A stretch of 64,000 bases of DNA from Sodiomyces alkalinus F11 (lineage: Eukaryota; Ascomycota; Sordariomycetes; Glomerellales; Plectosphaerellaceae): the NCBI RefSeq assembly GCF_003711515.1, contig NW_021167086.1, positions 649,285 through 713,284 on the forward strand. The letters run 5' to 3'. Made by a program: the position numbers and the translations under genes. The notes beneath the pieces were generated by a model. The model made no database searches. It was not told the origin of the DNA and saw only the letters and a program-made list of their open reading frames with translations. Shown here piece after piece: positions 1 to 10,492 of this stretch. Position 1 is the first letter of the stretch; each line of letters opens with the position of its first letter.

Positions 1-360
1 AGCACCCTACCTTAACCTTAGTAGAACTTGCCTCAACATCATGCACGCGTTTCCGAGTCACGAGGATGACTGATGGTTTTGTATTACCCCATTCGGAAGG
101 AAAGGGTAAGGTGAGGCGCCTACCTTGGGACGGATGTTGAGCAAGACGAAATACGACTACGAAGTATACCTCCTTCCTGTTATATTCGTACAATAACGTC
201 ACCGTTTTTCTCTCTAGAGATATTACCTTAAGGTACCTATGCAAAGGAGGGAAGCACCTGATATATGAGATAAGGTACTTACTTTACCACTTTATTTACC
301 TGCTTTCCAGGTTGACGCTCCTCCTCCGTAACAAAGTACGATGTACAAAAGTACGAATAC

Positions 361-382
361 CTACCTTAGGTACCTAGGTACC
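361..382. repeat. GGTACC-centred palindromic motif, copy 1
   Basis: The bases contain CCTTAGGTACCTAGGTACC. This is built from overlapping palindromes (CCTAGG, GGTACC, AGGTACCT). The same motif family recurs in many gene-free spacers of the window, and I saw no copy inside a coding exon. Confidence 0.6.
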
Positions 383-459
383 CCGCATTATTTCCTAAAC
401 GCAACCGGCCTATCACCAGCCAGTCCTGAAGGCTGGGAAAGGTTGGGCATCGATGACCC

Positions 460-483
460 CCCATTCCCATTCCCATTCCCATT
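460..483. repeat. CCCATT hexanucleotide microsatellite
   Basis: Four perfect tandem copies of CCCATT in gene-free sequence. Confidence 0.85.
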
Positions 484-1712
484 CCCCTTCTCCTTAGGTA
501 CACCCACTGCATCGTATCATTGCTACCCGACAGGTGACCACGAACATGCAGCGCCCATCCACTCCGCCGACCAAGCGATCGCACCAAGCTCCCATGAGCA
601 AGCTCCTCCAACCCTCATACAGACCATACAGCATACAGACCTTACAGACTCTACAGATCCCCCATACGCTATTGACCACTAAACAGCCACTGTCTTACAT
701 CCCGCGCCTCTCATAGCTCAATGACCCGTGGGATGACCAACGCCTCCTCCCAGAAATATCAGCGCCTCTAAAGATCCAGAGTGTCCCAGAGAGCAGGCTC
801 ACGAACGAAACTGAGACGTTTGTCTTTTGGGATGGGATGGTGGAGAGGATAGAGGACCTGCGTGCTATAACGACACTGGCGGCGCGGCCTCGGCGGGCTT
901 TGTCTTGGTTTCGTGATAAGGACCGCATAATTATTTGACTAACCACTCCCACAAGATACCAGCGGTGCTATTCCCGGGTGATCACCTCGGACTTGGTCCC
1001 GTGAAACGTGCTCACTTCATCAGGTGTTCTCGCCATTCTCATACTCTCTCTTACTCTCTCACCCTCGCCCACGACAAAAGTCAGAATACCAACAGGGCCG
1101 ATTTGCTCATAAAGACGTCAATCAAAGTCCAGACACGAAGAGCGAGAAATATGGTGCCTTAGTTCAGCATCAACGTGGTTATTATTCACACCACTTGGGG
1201 TAATAAGACAGGTCCAGCGGTTGGCAGTTGGCAGTTGGCCCTCATCTTTGCCGACAAACGAACGAGAGCACGAGAAACATTCTGATAATGTCACGGGTGA
1301 AGCCGGCCAGGAACCAAGAGAATCTCCGGGCCCCCCCGATTGAGGCTTTGTTTCATCGTGAGATAGTCTGGCATCTGTCAATGGTCTCAATGGTCGTTGA
1401 ACCATACCTCGGCTTACTTTTTAGTCATCATGGACAGGACAGAGCAAGAAACCAGGAACAATGGAGTTGCCGATCTCCGTTGCCCGTATAGTGCAACGTA
1501 TGAGGTTGGTTGGCAGGAGCAAATATCCGAGAGGGAGCCCACAAAGAAAGAAGAAAGAAAAAAGACATTTCGAAACATCTCCCTCCGACGGTCGCCAGGC
1601 AGAGCACCCAGGCGCTTGTATCTACGAATACTTCGTACCTTGGCTTGACCTACGGAGACACGGTGGCTGGTTGCTGCCCAATCCCGCAGCGGAGCATCGC
1701 GGCTCCCAAAGA

Positions 1713-1732
1713 CTCTCTCTCTCTCTCTCTCT
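1713..1732. repeat. (CT)n microsatellite
   Basis: Ten CT units followed directly by a C run. It lies in gene-free sequence. Confidence 0.85.
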
Positions 1733-4700
1733 CCCCCCCCGTATCCTTTCTGGACAGCTGCAAACCGCTGCCGACCACTCAGAACTGTCGTCATGGATTC
1801 GGCGCTCTCTCCACTGTGCTTCATGGCCGCATAATAGGCCGGCCGTCGCGCATTGCCATTGCTCGCCCATTCTCCGCCATCCGTCTGCGTCTCCGTCTCC
1901 AAGATCTCCGTCCGTTTTGGAGCGACATAGACTTTTGATCGTCGTTCGCCTTTTCGTTGTTCTAACCGGTCGCTGGCCTGGACACGACGTTGCCCACGAC
2001 CTTCCTTCTCTTCACGGATCTCTTCGCCTCGCGGGGCACGCGTTTCCTTAGTATCTTACGCGTCATTTGGGCCGCCGTATCGTGCCCCTTCGAAATGACT
2101 TCTCCCCAACCCCGAATTTGGGAAAGTTAACGAGACGGTCCGCGGAGGATCCCCCTTGAAGCGGCCCCGTTTCTGCTTCTCCCGCGAAGTCTTCACCGCC
2201 AATCGCTTGGACAAGGCCAGCGCAAGCTTAGTATTCGTACATTTTCTAAGGTCCCTACAGGAAATACGCACGGCCGGCTGACAGTGCAGTTCCCGCTCCG
2301 TCCAGCTGACAGACCTGCCCACTATCACTGTCTTGCTATCTTATTAGTCGGATCCTGAACTGCAACTGCACCCAAGGGCTTGGAACCTCTAACGGCGCGG
2401 TCATGAATGTCCTCTCATTTGCTTCTTCTCGTACCACGAATCTTGCATTCATCGGTATCGACTCTTAAGGCGTCGTCTCGCCATCTATCCACCCATTCGC
2501 CTCAAAAGGACGCACCCCCATCTCTGCCTCCCTCCGCCAGGCTATGGTCAATATTCCGATACTTGATCTTCCTGGGCTTCACATTTGTCTTCGCACCCCT
2601 GAATCTAACATGCATGAACGAGCGGGCTCAAGTCGATGTGGATGGGTCTCTGATTTGGCCCGGAGTTGCTCCAATCACTCCCCCAACTGGTGCGTTCAAG
2701 GCGTTTCAGGCCGCATTGGCTACTCGATAGAGAGACCCCGACTCCAGCCCAAACATCGTCGCCCAACCGGACATGCTGAGATCGAGATGCATTGGAGGGA
2801 AAGGCCGCCTTGGACCGGTCCGACCCAAGTTTCAGCGCCCCCCCAGGCTACGCGTCTCTAGTCCCGTACTCTGGCCCTAAATGGCATCCGTTATCCGAAC
2901 GTATTGGATTTGACTTCTATTTGAGTACGACCATACTGAGCTGCTTCATTCAGCTGTCACGTCTCGCCCTAGATCGTCGACCCTTGGATCGATCACTCCA
3001 AGCTGGACAGTCAGGGCTTAGTACCTTCAGCCGCTCCTGTTATGCTGTCTCCGTTGCTGGATATCGGGCGACATTGAGCATTCTCTAGTCAGGCTTCAAC
3101 TAGCGTCGCAGTTGAAGCATATCTAACTTTCCATGAGATCCAGCAGACAATGAGGCGACTCAGCAAATGCCGGCTGGAAGATGAAACAAAGTCACCGACT
3201 TGGGGCGGTCTGGCCTTGAAGACACTTGGTGTCTTCTATCATGTCCTGGGTCGAGATCCATCATCACTTCGTATCACGAGCCTCTTTCGACAGTCACTCC
3301 ACTCTAACGTGTCGTTCAGCTCATCCCAACTTGCCGAGAATGAGGCTGGATAACTTAGCGCGGGTTGAATCGCCTAGCAACCGTCTTCCAGGACCATGTC
3401 AACACGCGTTTAAGGGTCTGCGCCTAGCTCTTCTGCCTGAGTCCCGACGGTTAGATCTCGTCGGGCTCTTCCCAGCGCCTGGCTGACTACCAAATAGGGG
3501 TAGCTGAGTCGGCGAGAGTTGGCTCCCGTCTCAACACGCCCAGGACCCTTGATCTTTACGTTCATGACCTCTCTGCGTCGTGCGTACCGTTCTAAGACCT
3601 GGCTGGAAGTATCCTACGGGTGTGAGGCGTCCCTAGGGAGCAGCGGTGAGGAAGTGGTGAAGAGACTCTCGGAGAGACAGGCATCGAACATCAAACCAAG
3701 TCAGAAGGCGTCGGCGCCACCGACCGACACAGTCATTGGTCCCCGACCAGAGACCAGCAACTCTCTCTCAGACTCTGGTTACCTACAAGACCTTGATATG
3801 CGTTTCTTTGCAAGCATTCTCACCTTGGTTACCAGAGCTTGAAGTCAAGTCAAAGACAGGCGATTCGAAACAGCAACAGAATGGTTCAAACGCTCCTGCG
3901 CCGGACTGCATCGTCCCTGGGAGATGCGGATAGCCGCATGTCGATACGGTCCATGCAATGCAAAGACGGTGAAACAAGAAGCCCCATCGTACTGTATGCA
4001 AGTCTGTTTGGTTCGGATTTTTTTGGGGGATTGTGGAGAAGAGGCCCAGCTTTTTCCTCTTCACGTTGATTCGGTAGCATCTGGTCCAAAAGGGGGAGTT
4101 TGAAGTCCGCCGGATCTTGCTGAATGCCCATTTTTTGGCTGTGACTCATCGAGATCCAGGTGAAGGAAGACATTGGGCACTATTTTGCTCTAATCATCGT
4201 GTGTCCACATTCCCATTTTTCGTCATGTCCGGGCTTGGTTGCCGAGCGGTTCCATATTATTAGAACAAGAAGGCGGGTGTATTGGCGGTGAAGAAGAATG
4301 GAAGTGGCTGGGTCCCTGCACCTCTACCACCGCCTCGCCACTCCACTCACGACCGAAGCGCTCCTACTAGGCTTCCAGATGTTGACGAATCCAGTACTGA
4401 CCCTGAGAATAGGGCGAGTCATCTTTTTTCGCGATATTCCGTTGCTGCTCCACAGCCGCGCCTTTGCTGGACTTTGTGCGGGAAAACTGAAAGCACACGT
4501 TGTGTTCCGTACATTATCACATGGGGAAGGAGAGAAAGGGCTTCTCGGGTTGTTCTCGGGACGAGGGAGGAAAGCGGTAGCGTAGCGCTCCCGTGGCCGC
4601 GATGTCCACCTTTTTCCGTCCGACGGAACGTCACGTCGACTCGGGGAGACGGTCGAGAAAAGGCGGGAATCCAGCTTCATACGGTTGCTCGGGGGAACCA

Positions 4701-5416
4701 GAATCACCGTCTGCCCACATCGGGGGTGGGGATGGATGCTTTGCTGGCGATGACTGAGATGTGCGGTGAGCGAGATCCCATGGGTCTCTCCCCCCTTCAT
4801 GATGTCGAGATGGAGACTGTGAGCCACGTTGTCGGCGCCGCTTTGTTTCGCATTATGACTCAACGACGTAGTGTGTTTCCTCCTTCCCTTTTGCCCCTGG
4901 GTATTGTTGCTGTACCCATCATTCTGGGTCAGGAGTTTAGCTATCTTACTCCGTGCTTTTCCCCATGTCCGACGGGCGGGAGGACGACGCGGGCCGAGGC
5001 GGCCATGGTGCATGCCGTGTCATTGACTTGGTGCTCTAGACAAACGCTCTCTTCTGATATCTCTCTGTCTGAAACTCTGGAGATAGGATAGAGGTAACCC
5101 AGTTCTTGTTAGCTTCTACCTTGAGCCTTGGGTCATTTGTTTTCTCTGCCAGATGTTTATCCCTGGCTTCGTAGATCATCGTGATAGAGAAGACGTCTGC
5201 TGTAATGTCTTCGTTCCATGAAGAAGGCGGTGGACTTTGGAGTGTCATTCTTATGGAGGCTTCTAGCTCGTCCTTCAGCTGCCTGTCAGCTGTTTTCGCC
5301 GTGGGGGGGCACTGATTTCAGGTGTGGTAAGTCGACACGGGAGATATCACAAGCTGTGTGCTCTGAAGGGATTCTATTGCGGGAAGCTTAGCTAGGTAGC
5401 TATGTCTCTCTCTCTG

Positions 5417-5459
5417 TTTTTTTTTTTTTTTTTAAAAAAAAGAAAAAAAAAAAAAAAAA
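5417..5459. repeat. T17 joined to A-rich tract
   Basis: Seventeen T followed immediately by 26 bases of A with a single G at 5442. The two halves are complementary, so the tract could fold back on itself. It may also be a boundary left by poly(A) insertion, or a homopolymer expansion. Confidence 0.8.
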
Positions 5460-5782
5460 CCTATTCGTTGGAGTACATAGCCCGATAGACTGTTTTGCAG
5501 CCGTATAATGCAGAGGTGATGATCAGAGTAAGACAACCGAGTAAGACAACCGAGTACGACAGGACATGGAAACATAACTCGATACACCTTCCACATTGCA
5601 GCCATCAAGCACAATGGTCATGGGTCAAGCCCGTTCCTACGTGAAAACGGGGCCCATAAGCTCTTCACCTCGTATCCCTCATCTCTTCTGGGCCATCTCA
5701 CACCACGACTCCCAGGTGAAAGACAGAGATCGGAAAGAAATCCAACGGCAAGTCAGCGACACCAGCCCCCCCACCAGATGAC

Positions 5783-7341
5783 TCAGGAAGCGCCAGCAAC
5801 CTTGAGCAGATGCTCCCCAACCTTAATGTTGGCGTACTCGTAAGCCTTGCTCTCGGGGGGGAAGGTGCCGTTGGCGGCCCAGAGGTCGAGGAGCGGCTGC
5901 ATGGGCTCCAGCTCGGTGGGCTTGAGCAGGTCGAGGGCGGTGGCGGTGAGGACGAAGTGGGAGAAGCAGCTGTTGAGCTGCTTCTCGAGGTTGAGGTGGT
6001 AGAAGGGGTCGGTGAAGTGGGCCCAGTACAGGTGGGCGTAGACGCGGAACATCTGGCGGAAGATGGTCTGGCAGACGTCGACGAAGTTCTTGGGGAAGCC
6101 GGAGCGCTTGCCGACCCACTCGGGCTCGCCGGTGGGGCTGGAGAGCTGGGAGAGAGGGGTGGTGGTGATGGAGGGGTTGTGGGCGTAGGAGACGCCCGAG
6201 GGGTCGGTGGGGAAGATGTTGGTGTCGTCGATCTTGCCGGAGATCCAGCGCTGCATTAGGGTGATGTATTCGGAGGCGGGGAGTTCGACGGGCTCGCGGC
6301 GGCTGTTGAGCCAGGTGAAAGAATGGTTGCTAGGGGCGGATGAGTATGGATATCCCGGGGATATATGGGGACATGTGGGAGAGGCAGCGAATGCGAATGT
6401 CACTTACTGTCCGGCAGACATCTTGGGACAGGTGGCGCTGCTGCAGATGGACGTGCCATCATCTTCCTTTTCATGTATCACCCGGACAAAGTTCCAAAGA
6501 TTGCGATAGTGTTCGACCACTGGCCATGTTAAGCTGTCAGCGACCCTTGTGTGGTGATGGTAACAGATTATGATAAAAACAAGATTAAGGGACGAAGGGG
6601 AACATACCCTGATGAGCGATCCATTCGCCCTGCTCAACCGTCTTTGGGCGGGCGCTAAGGGTCATGAAGTTCCCCTTGACAATGTGCTTGGCATAGGCAG
6701 AGTTGAGCCACAGGGGTAACGGCCGAGGTAGTTGATAGGAGTTGAGGATATCTTCACCACTGGCCATTGACCGGTTGGCTTCATCCATGCCGATGGTCTG
6801 AGCGAGGGAGGGCGAATTGGGAAGGGGAGGGACCTTGGGGGCCTGGCTCGAGGAGGACTGGCTCGCCTGGGACAAGTCGCTCGACGAGTGGGGGGTACCG
6901 GCTCCCGCTGTGGACGAGGTTGGGCTCTTGGTTTGAGGGGATGGCTTCTGTGACGCGCCGCCTCCCCGGAAGCGGGCATTGCTGGTGAGTTGTGAGTTGG
7001 TATCTTTTGTTTAGAGGAGCATGTTGCCTTTGTAAGGGGGGGCGGGTCTCTTCCTGAAAAGAGTCTCCTCACACGAGCTCATGCCTCATTGCGTCGAGTT
7101 CCAACGGGTGAGTGACGGGAGGAGGGAGATGGGTCGTTCAGCTTCCCGAGTCGTCTTCTCTACTCGGATAAGAGACACTTGACCGGCTTGGGGGAGTGAG
7201 AGACCGAGATAGAGAAAGAGAGAGTTCATGTCGCCCCGCATTCGACGATGGTAGATATATGAAACGCAGAAGACTGCGATGCCGTGTGGAGACATAATGA
7301 GAAGACCCCGCTACTTACATTCCAGAGAAGAGATTCGACAT
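5783..7341 (-). CDS. mob2: MOB2-type NDR-kinase co-activator (Mob1/phocein family)
   Basis: Adaptor that binds and activates an NDR/LATS kinase (Cbk1/COT1 type) in polarity and morphogenesis signalling. My model has four exons: 7341-7319, 6981-6608, 6519-6408 and 6329-5783, giving 351 residues. Residues 9-75 are Ser/Thr/Pro-rich and the Mob fold follows. The zinc ligands are visible as C158-x4-C163 and H268-x4-H273. The segment ELPASEYITLMQRWI and the wording around SAG match MOB2 better than MOB1. About 30 extra residues (211-245) lie between IFPT and GFPKNF, where the yeast protein has a short loop. The first exon encodes only MSNLFSG. The gene is divergent from LEO1. The family call is firm. 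Assignment to MOB2 rather than another MOB is inference from motif wording. Confidence 0.9.
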
Positions 7342-8345
7342 GGTGACAGGGACACGGGACTCGAAGCGTCTGCGTAGGCTGAGAGAAGATAGATATAGGC
7401 CGATATAGGTACCGAGGGCGGCCGCAAGGTGGACGGACGGGCCTGGGAAGAATAAGACGAGCAAGTAGCTAGGCCAAGTGAGGGCCCGAGACAGCGCCCA
7501 ACTCCAAAGGAACAGAGATCCCAGATGATTATGACAAGAAATTGGTGTTCATGAAGCAGCGGGAGGAACAGTTGTGGCTCGAGGTAAGGCACGAAGTCGA
7601 AGTATGAAGTAGGTGGAAAGGGGCAGGGCAGAAGCTGTTTGAGGGTGACCGGTGACACGACCCTTACCTTAAGGCAGGTAGAGTGAAATGGAGCCTTGGC
7701 CCCCTTTGTCCCCCTTTTTGGCCCCCTTCCGGGGGGGGGAGGGGGGGGGGTCTTTTACTGGACTAGGGGTGAAGGAAGCGGAGAGAGAACGGAACTAATC
7801 CGAATCAAGACCGTTAAGCGAGCCATGTTCGGAAAGTGAACGGGTTTTGATGGAGAGTCACGTGATCAGACCTCCCTGTGGAAAAGACAAGATCAACTTA
7901 GCAGGATTATATAAGGAATTGTGTCAATTATAGAAATCCGTTGTACCTGTTGAGCCATCCCAAACTGAGATTGAGCCCTGGTACAGGCAGACCTACTAAT
8001 ACCGAGAGGCAGGCCGTTGAAACGTTGACGTCCAAACGGATTAAAGTAAGTCCATAGCATGGGAATGGAGTCCGTTGGAGGGCCGACCCACATTAAGGTA
8101 CCTAAGGTAATGTACCTTAGCTAGCACAATCGTGTACCAAGGTACATGGAAGGCAAGCTACCCCGTAGAAACTTTGGCAAGCTTGCAACAAGGCTGGCGC
8201 GAAACTTCAACCATCTTATCTTCCCAATCTTCCTTCCTAGACGCCTTACTCCCATCCTCTTCCATATTACTTCGACAAACTCGACTCGCCTGCCAATCGG
8301 TTTTCACAAGCCCCAAGAACGCCCATCGACTGCACGTCAGTTGCC
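7342..8345. promoter_or_regulatory. Divergent spacer between MOB2 and LEO1
   Basis: About 1 kb that must carry both promoters. It holds G runs at about 7731-7750 and a GGTACC palindrome cluster at 8093-8120. No further gene is visible and I could not define specific factor sites. Confidence 0.5.
8093..8120. repeat. GGTACC-centred palindromic motif
   Basis: AAGGTACCTAAGGTAA followed by TGTACCTTAG: two inverted arms of the recurrent intergenic motif. It lies about 225 bases upstream of the LEO1 start. Confidence 0.6.
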
Positions 8346-9741
8346 ATGTCGGATTCGGAAGAATTGAACGAGATCCCCGAAGACGCGGGCTCCGACCTCT
8401 TCGGTGAAACGGACGACGAGGATATCCTCCCGCGAAGCGAGCGTGGTGCCGGCTCTGACGAGGACGAAGCACGAGAAGGCAGGGGCGAAGCTGGTGACGA
8501 TGACGACGAGAAACGTGTCGGGTCCGATGACGATGAAGACCGTCAGTCCGTTGACGTTCAGAACAAAGTGGTCGAGTCGGTGGAAGTGCAGCGGCATAGG
8601 GTACCCAAGACCGGAGACGGCACCGTATGTTTTATTTCTGTCAAATTCGCGCTCCGGGTTATAGCAAAGCGCAAAAGACTAACCTTCCCTCTCTCTCCCC
8701 CCCTTACAGCTACGATCGTTCCGTGTACCCAAATTCATTCGCATCCTGCCCGAGCTGTACGACCGCGGCACGTTTGAACCCACGGAAGCGGACATTGCCA
8801 ACGCCAAAGCAGAGAACCCCAAGGCGGACATCCGCGTCCGCAAGGACCCCGCGACGGGCCAACTGCAGAGCAACGCCCTGCTCCACCGGTGGAGCGACGG
8901 GTCGCTGACGCTGTCGATCGGCGACGAGCACTTCGAGGTGAGCAGCAAGATGCTGGCGCCGCCGCTGGACAAGGCGTACCAGGAGCTCCAGGACGGGCAC
9001 TACTACGCGGCGGCGCCGAACCTGAGCAGCAACCACTATATGATGGTGGGGCACGTCTCGGAGCAGTACGCGGTGCGGCCCGGCAAGGAGGTGGAGGACG
9101 ACGCGCTGGCCAAGCTGGCGGAGCGCATGGCGGCGGCGTCGCGCGGCGTGCACGAGGCCGACATGATCATCAAGACGGTCAAGGACCCGGAGCTGCAGAA
9201 GAGGCAGGCCGAGCAGGCGGAGAAGGAGCGCATGAAGGCGCAGCGGAGGCGCGAGACGACCCAGGCGAGGCAGGAGGGCGGCGCGGGTGCCGGCGCGCGG
9301 TACGGACGCAGCGGCGGGGCCGGCGCGCTCTCGATCGGCGACCTGGAAGGCCGGAAGGCGGGCGGCGGGTCGCGGAAGAGGGGCGCGTCGGGCGTGGGCG
9401 CGGGGGGTAGGGCGAAGCGGAGACGGCCCGAGTATGACTCGGATGACGATCTTCCGTCGGGGGCCCGGCGCGCGGGAGACGATTACGACCTGGGAGACGA
9501 CTTTATCGCGCCCAGCGATGAAGATCTCAGCGACGAAGGGGGTGGTGATGACGACGACGACGAGGAGGAGGAGGAGGTGCTGGATGATGAGGACGAGGAT
9601 GAGGCACCGCGAAAGAAGAGGCGGCGGTCGGTGGAGTCTGAGGATGAGGACGCCGAGGGGGACCTTGACGATGAGGTTGCGGCGGAATCTACTAGTCGTG
9701 CGAGGAGGCGACCAGTCATTCATGACGAGGATGACGAGTAG
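8346..9741 (+). CDS. leo1: LEO1, subunit of the RNA polymerase II Paf1 complex
   Basis: Leo1 is a Paf1-complex subunit that travels with elongating RNA polymerase II and supports co-transcriptional histone modification. Two exons (8346-8624, 8710-9741) give 436 residues. The order is typical: an acidic Asp/Glu-rich N-terminus (about 1-60), then the conserved Leo1 core from about residue 85 to 270 containing FRVPKFIRI, LLHRWSDGSLTLSIGDEHFE and the segment ending in GHVSEQYAV. A charged helix rich in KRQAEQAEKERMKAQRR comes next, then a long acidic tail of GAC/GAT/GAG triplets ending in DEDDE. The intron has a GTATGT donor and joins in phase 0. Upstream, 1 kb of spacer separates it from divergent MOB2. 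Confidence 0.93.
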
Positions 9742-10492
9742 AGGGGTGAAGTCATGGCGTCAGGCTTCAGGACGCTTTGTTCTTTGCCATTTTCCCCTCT
9801 AGAGTATTGGAATTTCAATGCCGGGCGCGAAGCATACGTCGTAAGAAAGAGCACGGAACTAATTTGTATACTACCAGGCTTAGAGGTACGCATACAGGGG
9901 GCCAATGGGATTAGCAACAACTACAATCTGGAAATCGGATTCAGCGGCCTGCCCGTGTCTGTCCGTCTTTGTATTGGGCATTTCAGTTTTTTCTTTCTTT
10001 TTTGAGCTTGATAATGTAAGGCAATTAATTGTTGCAGTGACCTCTGTGAGGTCTTGGGATGAAGGTATGGTAGGTATTAATTAGTAAGGTATCTGTAAGT
10101 TTCTACCTTAGTAAGGTACCCATCTTCACATGTCACGCAGCTGTCGGTCGGAGTTAGCCCACTGAAGGTACTGTACAGACTAAGGTACTTACAGCAGCAC
10201 GTGCATGTGTTGGGGAGGGCGCTGCCACTGCAACGGGACGAACCCCAACATTTGCCCCGAACCCCCACCCCCACCCGCACCTCAACGGTCCCCGATCCCA
10301 TAACTTCAGTCGTCTCCTCACTCCTCACTCCGACAAGCATCTGATCAGCTTCGCAACTCTCCTCCCGCTTTCCGCCATCATATCACGCCTTCATTTCCTC
10401 GACGCAAGGTCTTTGCCAATGCTCTCCTTTGTATTGATCAAGTAGAAGTCGATTCGACTCCTCATGTTCTTCTATCAGGCAGCTCATCCAAC
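9742..10492. other. Spacer between LEO1 and patatin-like gene
   Basis: About 750 bases with T-rich sequence after LEO1, several AAGGTAC/GTACCTTA half-motifs near 10080-10190 and a C-rich stretch at about 10255-10275. No gene seen. Confidence 0.5.

Larger units (their letters stand above)
1..5782. other. 5.8 kb gene-free left end
   Basis: No gene is supported here. The open frames are short or overlap one another on both strands (for example 4282-5091 on + and 4324-5013 on -), match no family I recognise, and show neither intron structure nor the GC-rich third-position bias of the real genes in this window. The stretch holds scattered low-complexity tracts, a T-run/A-run junction near 5417-5459 and copies of a GGTACC-centred palindrome. 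Decayed mobile or duplicated sequence could be present but I cannot show it by eye. Confidence 0.55.

Noticed and set aside
4282..5091. 269-codon open frame on the + strand
   Set aside because: It overlaps a 229-codon frame on the opposite strand, has no recognised motif, has scattered Cys/Trp/Arg use unlike the real genes here, and no plausible introns or family match.
8710..9723. 337-codon frame on the - strand
   Set aside because: Antisense shadow of LEO1 exon 2. Its Leu/Arg/His-rich composition is the reverse reading of acidic codons.
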